Part shown: in pieces, positions 26,951 to 36,500 of the stretch | How the letters are laid out: every line of letters begins with the position of its first letter | How positions within the stretch are numbered: position 1 is the stretch's first letter | DNA from: CAZGNZ01 sp964527215 | Lineage (GTDB): Bacteria > Fidelibacterota > Marinisomatia > SCGC-AAA003-L08 > JACNLC01 | Assembly: GCA_964527215.1 (NCBI GenBank) | Contig: CAZGNZ010000021.1 | Location: forward strand, 5,511 to 69,510 | Reading direction: 5' to 3' | Length of the DNA: 64,000 bases | Translations under genes and position numbers: made by a program | Notes under the pieces: model-generated | The model's input: only the letters and a program-made list of their open reading frames with translations | Databases searched by the model: none | Told to the model about the DNA's origin: nothing

Positions 26951-29401
26951 CTATTCCGAGTCACCAATCAGAATAAACGGTGCCCAATAGTATGGATCGC
27001 TGTATTCCGGATCGTTGAGCAGGCTGAGCTGAGCTTCCCGCAGAGCGGATGCGGATCGTTCCCGCTGGTGAAAACTGCGGTGAAAACGAATCATTAGTTC
27101 CTTGGTGGATTTGTCATCCACATTCCACAATGATGCCACCACCGTGGGTACGCCGGCGGTAAAAAAGGCCCGGGTAAGCCCCAGCATTCCTTCTCCTGCC
27201 ACATATTTTCCAGCCGCCGTCTTGCAGGCACTAAGCACTACCAAATCGGCATTTAACTCCATCCTGATTATGTCCCTGGCTTCTAGAAATCCAAATACGC
27301 CGTTCTCCTGACTCAGGGCAATGGCGGAATACATAGGGAATTCCTCATCCGTAAATGCATGAGTGGCAAAATGCAGAATACCGTAATCTCCAGCCATTTC
27401 CATGAAACGGGTTTTCGTGGCTTCCTCCTGCATCAGGATTTGGGCTCTTGATTCATACACACTTTGAATTCCCTCCAGCTCAGATCGGGTTGCCGGAAGC
27501 GGGGTCAGCGGCATGAGCCGGTCCCGCCATCCTCGTTTCTGCTGTTCATCTCCGCTGAAATCGGGGTCGCCGAACCCCAACAGCGTGCCCGTACCGTAAT
27601 TTCCAATACTGCGCACAATATTCAGGGTGGTCAGTGACGGTGTGTAATAAATGGAATAATCTTCAATCAGATAACGGCCGGTATCTGGTGAAATCAGAGC
27701 CTGAAAGGGCAGGAAATTCAGTTTGCCGTCCGGAATAATGCAGAGCCGCCGTCGTTCCTGGATGAATTCCAGGATTGGTGAAATTAATATTTCATACAGG
27801 TCTTGGGCAGCTTCCCGGTTCCATTCGCTGGTTTTCCGGATTATGGATGAAATCAGTTTTTCAATTCGGTTTTTGGAGATATTGGTTTCCGCAACTTCGA
27901 GAATTGAACGCGAAAGCACCATGATGATAAGACGGTCCGGCAGCATCAGATAATACAGCGCCGCTTCATCCCGGCTCATCAGCAGACGGGCTTTTCGAAT
28001 GTCAATGGCTTCACTCAGCCCCCGCATTTCCTTCAGCTCGGGATGGCGCAGATAAAGGTTTTCCTCGAACTCGTTCAGTTCCAGTCTGAGTTGATCGCGC
28101 TGCCTGGCAAGTTTTTCAAATTCCGACTGTTGGGAAATTTTCAGGCTGGCCAGTGCATGATTCAGGTTTGCCAGATCCACCTTCAGTCGGCGTTCCGTTT
28201 CCAGATCATCCGATGTCATTATATGTGCGAGATCGATATCTCCCCGGATGATAATATCCAGAAGCGTACGAGCCTTCATTTTTTCAAAAATCCGGAATAC
28301 GTCCTGATTCCTGCCGAGTCTGACGCAGGTGGTGATGGCCAGGTCGTAGATCTCCGCCACACTGCTGATGAATCCGGTCTGATGCATGTCAATCAGCAGA
28401 TTGCTTCTTATTTTTTCTAGAACATCAATGGCAGTCGCAAAATGATCGGCCGCGCCTTCATCATTTCCCTGCCGGCTTTTCAAACGTCCAAGGGAAACAT
28501 GGGCTTTGTAGGTATAATCCTCCATCCCCGTTTTCTGAGCCAGCTGAAGCGCCTGAACCAGAAATCTTTCAGCACTTTCCTCATTTTCCAGCAGTGAATA
28601 TACATCCCCAATGTCGCGATAGTCAGCAAACAGGCGACTGGTGGAACCTGTCTCCTGATTCAACCTTAAACTCTCGGAATAGCGCTGGATTGCTGTTTGA
28701 TAATCACCGGTACAGAGATAATTGTTGCCCAGATCGTGGGCAATGGCCGCCAGCGCACGGTTGACGGCTGCACCGGATATCTGCTGTTGGGTTTTAATAT
28801 TGTTCAGCATGCTTCGGCTGTGGGTAAGGAATTCAATGGACTGACCGTAACTTTGCCGTTCTTTATGAATGTTGGCAATGTTGATCATTGTATTGGCTGC
28901 ACCCAGCAGATTGCCGTGCTGCTGTTTTATTTCAAGACTTTTCTGGAATGCATTCAGTGCCCGGTCGAACTGCCACAAATTCTTGTAAACCAAGCCGATA
29001 TTGTTTTGCGCCTTCGCTTCAGTTTCCGTATCACCGCAATTCCGGGACAGCTTCAGACTTCTTTGGAAGAGCTCCAAAGCATCCGAGTATTCTGACAGCC
29101 GTTTAAGAAGAACTCCGATTTTGTTGAACAGTATCGCCGTCAGTTCCGTGTTTTGAAGTTTGGAATAAATGTCCGCCGCGGTCTGCCATACCCGAATGGC
29201 ATCACGGTAGCGGAAATTTCGAAAATACAGTTCACCCAGATGTTCATGAAGGATTCTTGCCTGTTCATTTTCAGCACCCCTCTCGGGAAGTTCGGCAAGA
29301 GCTTCCTGCAGGAGTTTTATGGATTCTTCCGTATTGATATGCTGAATCAGATCAGCATCAAGCAGCAGCTGGTCGATGCGGTTTTCAGGGTTTTGTATCA
29401 T
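26951..29401 (-). CDS. TPR-CHAT caspase-like protease
   Basis: The 816-residue protein has about eight tetratricopeptide repeats (about 20-330; for example AKAQNNIGLVYKNLWQFDRAL), a helical linker rich in charged residues (about 390-470), and a CHAT domain (about 480-816). The catalytic dyad is intact: HFATHA gives H681 and LSACKTA gives C726, with the typical GEGMLGLTRAFFTAG and SLWNVDD downstream. CHAT proteins are caspase-clan proteases; some act in defence or programmed death and others as regulated proteases. No signal peptide is present, so it is cytoplasmic. It is the last of three minus-strand genes with gaps near 105-126 bases; the first encodes an AAA+-DUF4384 protein. Target and trigger are unknown. 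Confidence 0.88.
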   Translation of the reverse strand: MIQNPENRIDQLLLDADLIQHINTEESIKLLQEALAELPERGAENEQARILHEHLGELYFRNFRYRDAIRVWQTAADIYSKLQNTELTAILFNKIGVLLKRLSEYSDALELFQRSLKLSRNCGDTETEAKAQNNIGLVYKNLWQFDRALNAFQKSLEIKQQHGNLLGAANTMINIANIHKERQSYGQSIEFLTHSRSMLNNIKTQQQISGAAVNRALAAIAHDLGNNYLCTGDYQTAIQRYSESLRLNQETGSTSRLFADYRDIGDVYSLLENEESAERFLVQALQLAQKTGMEDYTYKAHVSLGRLKSRQGNDEGAADHFATAIDVLEKIRSNLLIDMHQTGFISSVAEIYDLAITTCVRLGRNQDVFRIFEKMKARTLLDIIIRGDIDLAHIMTSDDLETERRLKVDLANLNHALASLKISQQSEFEKLARQRDQLRLELNEFEENLYLRHPELKEMRGLSEAIDIRKARLLMSRDEAALYYLMLPDRLIIMVLSRSILEVAETNISKNRIEKLISSIIRKTSEWNREAAQDLYEILISPILEFIQERRRLCIIPDGKLNFLPFQALISPDTGRYLIEDYSIYYTPSLTTLNIVRSIGNYGTGTLLGFGDPDFSGDEQQKRGWRDRLMPLTPLPATRSELEGIQSVYESRAQILMQEEATKTRFMEMAGDYGILHFATHAFTDEEFPMYSAIALSQENGVFGFLEARDIIRMELNADLVVLSACKTAAGKYVAGEGMLGLTRAFFTAGVPTVVASLWNVDDKSTKELMIRFHRSFHQRERSASALREAQLSLLNDPEYSDPYYWAPFILIGDSE

Positions 29402-29506
29402 AATTACGAACTTTTAAGATGACATGAAGCTGCATTGGACCGGATCAATTCTATCTAAATGCCGGCAGCGCGGGTTCATTCCATTTTTGAAATTATCCGG
29501 GCGCTG

Positions 29507-31327
29507 TCAATTTCCGTACAGGATCAGGTCAACGAGCAGAACCACGTCAATCACATCAAGGGAGCCGCTCTGATCCAGATCTCCGGCCTGAAGCTGAAAG
29601 GGTTCCGGTTCGGTGAACAGGATTAGGTCAACGAGTACGACCACATCCACGACATTGATATTTTGGTCTCCGTTGACATCCCCCGAAGGTGGGAAGGGTT
29701 GGATTCCACCCAGTTCCAGTGCCCCCATATCCGGGGCCAGGTCATTGAACGGAGCAGGATGAACGTAAACGCTGAACTGCTCTTCCTCAATGTCAAACTG
29801 GGCATCCTGGATACCTGCATCCACACAGGGTGACAGGGGGGAAAGGGTGAAATCGTTTTGAAGCTGGGGAAACTGGTTCATATTGCCGGACAGCCAGTGA
29901 ATGAAATCATCGCCAATAAAGACAATATCATCTTCACCGCCCTGTATATCCGAATAAAGTATTACCGGATGGGACGGATCACGGCTGCCGATGAAGAACA
30001 GCTGCGGTGTGGAATTGTCCCAGATGATGGTATTGGCGATTATGGGAGCGCTGGCAAATCCAAATAAGCCGCCACCCAGAACAGCACTGTTGCCGGTGAC
30101 GGTCAGGTGGTTCAGAAAGGCAGTGGATTTATACATGGCAATTCCGCCGCCGACCCAGCTGTTCTGATATCCGCCCGTTATGACAAGCCGTTCGGCATGA
30201 CCAATATTCATATCCCGAAACAGCAGCACGGTGGCGGATGAATCGGCATCCAGAATGCTGGGAGAAGCCATGTCTCCCAAAATCCCAACACCGCTGAACA
30301 GATGCAGCGGATACTGCTCACCGGTCAGATCCGGACTGTAGGTGCCGGGGGCCAGAATTACGCTTCTGGGCATCATCTCATTGCCTGTGATGCGGCTGAG
30401 TGCAAAATTGATGGTTTGGAACGGTGATTCCGGCGTTCCTGCACCCAGGTAGTTATCCCCGTCCGGAGCCACCCAAATATCACCGTCAATACTGCAGTCA
30501 TCTCCGCTGACGCCGCTGAAATTGAATGTTACTTCAGGATTGCCGGTAATCCAGTATGGGGTAACAGAAAAATCATCACAGTCAAAAACATCAAAATGAG
30601 AACCTGTGAAGTCAACCTCGATATCCATGCCGGAGATCATCATTGCCTTTCCGATTCGAGCATTGTTGTCCCTGAACAGGTTGTGGGCAAACCGCAGCGT
30701 ATCTGTTCTGAAAACATCCACCTGAAGTCCATTCAGCAGCAGCATCTCGTCAATATCCACGTCGGTTCCGGTATATCCGCCGCCGCCTTTTTCCGCAAAC
30801 AGAGCCGGGCGGCCTGCACCGTTGTTGACGATATGATTGTAAATCATTCTTGGGAATGTGCCGATCGCAACAAATCCGCCGCCAATCCGGTAGGACCGCT
30901 GAACAGCCGGGTAATCCTCATGGAGCGCTTCCCGAACCCGCAGTCCAATCCCGTTCTGGATGGTAAATCCCAGTATGACGGGTTCGATGGCAATGGGATT
31001 TCCGAACTCGTCTTCATCCGGAAAAATATGCAGGCAGCTGCCGTACGGCAAAATCTGGGATGCGCTGCTTCCGTCGATCACTGTTTCCAGGATATTGGGG
31101 TTGGTCTGCCAGATGCCGGGGTCATCGTACAGCGCCATGCTGGTCAGCAGAATCTCTTTCCTCAGCATGATGTTCTCGGAATAGGTTCCCGGTGCAACCA
31201 GTACCGTATCACCGGTCTGAGCGAGATCAATCCCTTCCTGTATCGTGCTGATTGTTGTGCCGGGATCGACAAATATGACTTCGGAAAAGCAAAAGCCCAG
31301 CAGCAGCAGGAGGATGAGTTTCTTCAT
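29507..31327 (-). CDS. Secreted right-handed beta-helix protein with dockerin-like repeats
   Basis: A signal peptide (about 1-17) leads into a parallel beta-helix region typical of DUF1565/pectate-lyase-like folds: ISTIQEGIDLAQTGDTVLVAPGTY at the first turn, a second start DNYLGAGTPESPFQTINFAL, and stacked G/N/I-rich turns. Such proteins bind or cleave polysaccharides, but I cannot identify catalytic residues. Residues about 546-606 contain two dockerin-type loops (GDVNGDQNINVVD and GDLDQSGSLDVID). No YPNP tail is present. The ribosome site AAGGA precedes the ATG. It lies between the AAA+-DUF4384 and TPR-CHAT genes on the same strand. Confidence 0.82.
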   Translation of the reverse strand: MKKLILLLLLGFCFSEVIFVDPGTTISTIQEGIDLAQTGDTVLVAPGTYSENIMLRKEILLTSMALYDDPGIWQTNPNILETVIDGSSASQILPYGSCLHIFPDEDEFGNPIAIEPVILGFTIQNGIGLRVREALHEDYPAVQRSYRIGGGFVAIGTFPRMIYNHIVNNGAGRPALFAEKGGGGYTGTDVDIDEMLLLNGLQVDVFRTDTLRFAHNLFRDNNARIGKAMMISGMDIEVDFTGSHFDVFDCDDFSVTPYWITGNPEVTFNFSGVSGDDCSIDGDIWVAPDGDNYLGAGTPESPFQTINFALSRITGNEMMPRSVILAPGTYSPDLTGEQYPLHLFSGVGILGDMASPSILDADSSATVLLFRDMNIGHAERLVITGGYQNSWVGGGIAMYKSTAFLNHLTVTGNSAVLGGGLFGFASAPIIANTIIWDNSTPQLFFIGSRDPSHPVILYSDIQGGEDDIVFIGDDFIHWLSGNMNQFPQLQNDFTLSPLSPCVDAGIQDAQFDIEEEQFSVYVHPAPFNDLAPDMGALELGGIQPFPPSGDVNGDQNINVVDVVVLVDLILFTEPEPFQLQAGDLDQSGSLDVIDVVLLVDLILYGN

Positions 31328-31453
31328 GATTATTCCTTCTTCATATCATTATTATTGGGATGTCATCATACTGAATACGCGTGTACTTCGAATGCATCGG
31401 ACTGACTGTTCTTCTATGAATCAGGCACCGGACGGCATTCCGCAGTGATGCAG

Positions 31454-33115
31454 TTATTGATCCTCTATTTCAAATGCATAGGTCTGGCTGGCAAAGGCGA
31501 CCGGCGTTTCAGGGTGCGCTTTCATTTCCAGATTTTGTAGAATTTTCCCAACCAGTTCTTCCGTAATGACCGGTCCCTGCGTCGGCAGTTGAAACGGAGC
31601 AGTTGTTGCGAACGCAAAAAACGTTTCCCGGCCGGTTGTACCGCCCAGTTTGCCGGGAATCCTGACTTCTGAATTGGCCTCTATTATATTGTTGCCCTCA
31701 ATATTTGGAGAGATAATGCTGACTTCACCCGTCGTCCCGACATTTACCAGCCACAGCTGGCATTCTTCGTCCGGGCGGGCGCAGATGTTGATCCGGTCTC
31801 CCAGGTGAAACCGGTGGCTGTCGGGAGTAAAGTCTCGCGTGCCGTGTTCCACCCATAAATCGAGGAAGAAATCATTCTTCCGTTTTTTGACCAACCGGAA
31901 AAGCCGGTTTCTCAAATCATTGTTTTTGAGAATCGGTTCAATATGACCAATTTCAATATTTTCCGCGAAAGGATTCAGATAGTGAATTTTTTTGATCACG
32001 TTCTCAAGTTCACGGACATTGCCGGGCCAATGCTGCTCCATCAGAATTTCAAGTATTTCAGATGACAGAGGGGGGCGGCTGTCCTGGGTAATTTCCTGCC
32101 AGCGCGTCTGGGCAATGATGGGGATATCGGCAGGATGTTTTCGCAGCGGAGGTGTTTCAATTGTTATCACATCCAGGCGGGTATACAGGTCTTCCCGAAA
32201 GGTGCCTACCCGTATTCCGCGGATCAGGTCCCGATTGGTGGCGGCCAGAACGCGGGCTGAAACATCAATTTCTGTATTGGCGCCGATTCGGCGGATTTTC
32301 CCCTCCTGGATTGCACGGAGGATTTTTACCTGATGGCTGACAGCCAGATCCCCGATTTCATCCAGCAGCAGGGTTCCGTTTCCGGCACTTTCCCATATAC
32401 CGGGTGAATCGCTGTATGCCAGATGATGCGCTCCCTTGACGTACCCGAATAGTGTGGACTCCAGCAGTTCGGTTGGAATCGCTCCGCAGTTTATGGCCTG
32501 AAAGGGCGTGCCTTTCCTGCTCAGCATGTGAATGGACCGGGCGACGATCTCTTTACCGGTTCCGGTCTCTCCGAGGATAAGCACCGGTTCGCTGTTTTGC
32601 GCAGCCAGAAAAATCAGCCTCCTGACTTCCTGTATTTCCGCAGCAGTGCCCAGATATACCTGCTCCAGTTCCTTAATCTGCCGTTCCATGCTCGGCTGCT
32701 CGTTCACTTTCTGTATATCTGTCTGCGGACGGTTCCATAACTCACTGAATATGGGCTTTTGAACCCCGACAAAATAAATTCGTCCGGATTCCTTCTCTTC
32801 CGCATGTTTCAGGAATGTTCTGATGCTTCGGCAGAACTGACCGGCATCAGAATAACTGCCTCGAATGATGGGTATGGCGTCATACCCCAGCAATACGGCT
32901 GCAAGTGATTTGGCCTTGTGTTTTACTTTCCGGTCAATGACGGCAGACTGAAAACGGGCCAGAATCGAAATATCTTCATTGGTGACGACAAAAGCGGCGG
33001 AGCTGTCCTGATCCGCCAGGATTTGCGCCAGATCAAGACCGGAACTGATCTGAACAGTTCGTTTCAGTGGACCGGATGACGCCAGCTGAAACTGCAGTGA
33101 TTTGAATTTTTCCAT
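31454..33115 (-). CDS. AAA+ protein of the sigma-54 activator class fused to a DUF4384-like domain, lacking GAFTGA and DNA-binding domain
   Basis: The 553-residue protein has an unrecognised N-terminal region (1-150). A sigma-54-activator AAA+ domain follows: Walker A GETGTGKE (182-189), Walker B LLLDEI (249-254), AATNRD (291-296), FREDLYTRL (307-314) and the HWPGNVREL sensor II (362-370). The loop that should read GAFTGA reads GYVKGAHHLA (224-233), so productive contact with sigma-54 is doubtful. Instead of a Fis-type HTH, residues about 434-520 resemble DUF4384 (HLGDRINI, QLWLVNV, EVSIISPN, VRIPG, GRETFFAFAT), a domain often linked to caspase-like and kinase systems. It probably acts as an ATP-driven switch rather than a transcription activator. 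The downstream gene in the same direction is secreted, and the next is a CHAT protease. Confidence 0.78.
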   Translation of the reverse strand: MEKFKSLQFQLASSGPLKRTVQISSGLDLAQILADQDSSAAFVVTNEDISILARFQSAVIDRKVKHKAKSLAAVLLGYDAIPIIRGSYSDAGQFCRSIRTFLKHAEEKESGRIYFVGVQKPIFSELWNRPQTDIQKVNEQPSMERQIKELEQVYLGTAAEIQEVRRLIFLAAQNSEPVLILGETGTGKEIVARSIHMLSRKGTPFQAINCGAIPTELLESTLFGYVKGAHHLAYSDSPGIWESAGNGTLLLDEIGDLAVSHQVKILRAIQEGKIRRIGANTEIDVSARVLAATNRDLIRGIRVGTFREDLYTRLDVITIETPPLRKHPADIPIIAQTRWQEITQDSRPPLSSEILEILMEQHWPGNVRELENVIKKIHYLNPFAENIEIGHIEPILKNNDLRNRLFRLVKKRKNDFFLDLWVEHGTRDFTPDSHRFHLGDRINICARPDEECQLWLVNVGTTGEVSIISPNIEGNNIIEANSEVRIPGKLGGTTGRETFFAFATTAPFQLPTQGPVITEELVGKILQNLEMKAHPETPVAFASQTYAFEIEDQ

Positions 33116-33555
33116 AGTTGCCAGGATTGGGTTTTGATGATTTTAAACTGACATAGACCTGCAATGTTGAGTTTCATTATGTCAGATGGATTGGAAGCGG
33201 AGTATTCAAACAGGTCCAGCCCGATAAAAATTTAAATTAGGTCAGCAAAACGGGGCAAGTGATAATCGCGGGTAGGATCCTTATTTTTCTAAAAAAATCA
33301 ATGATTTCGAACAAATGCAATGAGTTGAGTTTCCGGGAAAAAGACGTAAAAATCCGCAAAATCAACCGAAATACCCCCAATTTGCCGAACCTTACGGAAT
33401 ACTCAACCGGACAACTCAACTTGATTGACTGGTGAAAACGTGTTAACTGGAATAATAACAGAATGATAATATTTGTTGAGTTTGCTGCGGTACTCCCTTT
33501 GCCATTAAGACAGCAGAATTTTCAACTGAACAACAAAGCATTGAGGAGAAATCAA
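33116..33555 (+). other. Divergent intergenic region
   Basis: These 440 bases lie between the minus-strand AAA+ gene and the plus-strand 1480-residue protein and must contain both promoters. The reading frame upstream of 33556 is open to 33463 but has no ribosome site and no signal-peptide character before the chosen start, so I leave it uncoded. No RNA family is recognised. Confidence 0.5.
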
Positions 33556-36500
33556 ATGAAATCAAAGAGAATGACATACATTATGGTGATATTTATTATA
33601 ACCGCACTGTTTGGTCAGGATCGTACCAGCGGCTGCACGGATATATTGGCCGTGAATTATGACCCGTCAGCGACTGTTGATGACGGCAGCTGCGAATACA
33701 GCCTGGAAATCAGCGAGGTCACGATCCAGCTCCTGACGTCCGGGATGGTTTCAGTAAGCTGGATGACCAACGCCAATGCATACGGCTATATTGCCTGGGC
33801 AGAGGACACTTCCGAATACGGGTATCCCAATGTGGAATATGAAGCCGGCAGTCATAATATCTATCATGCCCATATGCTGGAAAGTGGTATGAATCTGGAG
33901 GTGACCTACTACTTTACTATTTTTCAGGAAGATGAAACCGGCGCATATACAGTGACCAGCGATGAATATTCATTTACTTTGATTCTGGATGACACCGTGA
34001 ATCCGGCAGATCTGGCATGGTCGGATTACTCCAGCCTCGGGGATGCATATCTGTATGTTGCCAATGAGGGCGGCGGCGGCGGCGGAACGGATGTTATCCA
34101 GATTGCCAATGACGGCAGTGCCGAACTGGTGGCAACAGGTTTTAACGGTCCTTCAGGGCTGGATGTCCGGGAATCAACTGCTGACCTGACCATCAGCGAT
34201 GATCAGTCTTCCCTGTACACGGCGGACACGCTGGGCAATGTGACCACAATATTCAGCGGAATGTTCAACAACCCCAACGCATTATTCTTTGAAAATGACG
34301 ACAGCCTTCTTGTTGCGGACGCCGGTTCTTCCATTATTCGGGCAGATCTTGTTTCGGAAACCCTTGAAACACTGGCTGATGGTTTTGATATCCCCCAGGC
34401 AGTGGCAATGTATGACGGTGATATTTATTTTACGGATTATTTTGGATACATATACCGCATTAATGCCGAAGACACCACTCCCGTTGATCCCACCACGGTT
34501 GAGTACTACACCAGCTATCCGGTCGTCCCTTATACCCAAGGCGGGATGGTGATTGACAGCAGCGGAAATATCTTTGTGTCCGGTTATGATTCAGGGAAAG
34601 TGTACCGGGTGAACACTGACGGCACAGTGGATGAGCTGATCGATCTGGATGTCCAGACGCGGGGGCTGGCGCTCAATCAGGATGAAACCGCATTGTATGT
34701 CACCGGCTACAATGACCAAATGATTTTTGAACTGGATCTGACTTCTGCAGCCTTCGATGCCTCAATTCTGGCTGATGATACCAGCAGCGGCGGACTGCTG
34801 TATGGTCCGTTTGGACTGAAGGTAACGGAATACGACTATACCCCGGAAGATGATGTCTGCGATGAACCCATCACCGATTTCGAAGATGTTCCCCCTGCCG
34901 TATTTTACTATTCAGGGGACAGTTTTACCACATACGGCTATACCGTCACGGCGCAGGATTTTCAATGGAGCGGCGGATCCTGGTTCGGAGGCGGTTACGT
35001 TCAGGCAGACAATGTCGGACTGGCGGGCGGATCGGGAAATGAATTGGAAATCAACAATATCAATCTGTCATTTGATTTTGGCGCACCCGTGGAGGATATG
35101 GATCTTCTGTTCGGCGAATATGGCGGAAATATCAATATCCAGATCAACGGCGACCTGCGAAATGAGGAGAATCTGTCCAGTCTGGATGGAGTGAATGTTG
35201 GCGGTGTGGATATCTTTGTGGATGCCGGATTCGGCAATGACAGCGGAATTCTGACACTGTGCAGCACGGAGTCACTTATTGAGGAATTTATTATCGGCGG
35301 ACAGGAATTATGGATCGATGAACTGTGCATCATTGACTGCGATGAGGAAGATCCGGGTGAAGACCCCGCAGGCTGCGAAGATCCGCAGACCGATTTTGAT
35401 GATTTGATCCTGGGTACCTATTATTATGTTGGAGATGCGTTGGACACCTACGGTCTTCCGGTACATGTTGCCGGATTTGAGTGGACGGACGGGACAATGT
35501 ATTACGATGGATATGCCCGGGTTGACGGCGGCGGTCTGGCCGGCGGAACCGGCTATGAAATGCTGATCAACAATGTCAATCTGGACTTCCAGTTTGGCGG
35601 CCCGGTTGACAATCTTGAACTGCTGTTCGGCGAGTACGGCGGGAATGTCAACGTTGCGGTGAACTGGGAGCATCGGAATGTTCAGAATCTTTCAGAACTG
35701 CACAATGATATTATCGGCGGGGTGCATGTGGAAGTGATCAACGGATTTGGCGCAGATACCGGACTTATTCGTCTCACCGGTCAGGCAAACCTTATCGATA
35801 TGTTTGTCATTGGCGGACAGGAATTCTGGATTGACCATCTGTGTTATACCGAGGAGAATTATGAGCCTATGGGCTGTGAAGATCCGGTAACCGATTTTGA
35901 TGATCTTGTCTGGATGGATACCTACTATGTGGGTGATGTGTTCTGGACTTATGGTCTGGAAATTCAGCCTGAAGGATACCTCTTCCCCGACGGAACCATT
36001 ACATACAGCGGCTTTGCCCGGGTGGACAACCAGAATCTTGCCGGAGGCAGCGGCCTGGACCTCAACTTGAACAATATTAATTTGAATTTCCAGTTTCCGA
36101 CCCTTGTTGACAGCCTTGAGCTGCTGTTTGGTGAGTACGGCGGAAATATCAATCTGGCATTGAACTATGAACACCGTAATGTGGATAACTGGGCTGATCT
36201 GCATGGTCAGGTCATCGGCGGTGTTTTCGTTGAGATTCTGAATGGATTCGGCAATGATGCGGGACTCATTAAACTCACCGGTGTGACTCAGGCAATCGAG
36301 CAGTTTGTCATTGGCGGGCAGGAGTTCTGGATTGATGATCTCTGCTATGTCACTGCCGGAAACGAAGAACCATTTGGATGTGAATTTCCTGTCTCGGATT
36401 TTGAAGATCTCCCGCTGTTCTCCGAATATTATGTTGGTGATGTGTTTATGACATATGGAATTCCAGTGTATCCCGCCGGTTTTGAATGGTCTGACGGCAC

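Noticed and set aside
31454..33115. Classical sigma-54 transcription activator (NtrC-like)
   Set aside because: GAFTGA is not present and the C-terminus has no Fis-type HTH, so a usual activator role is not supported.
26951..33115. Prophage or insertion sequence in the accessory-looking regions
   Set aside because: No transposase, integrase, phage structural gene or flanking repeats were found here or elsewhere in the window.
33463..33555. N-terminal extension of the 1480-residue secreted protein
   Set aside because: The extension has no ribosome site and would bury the signal peptide; a strong site lies before the ATG at 33556.
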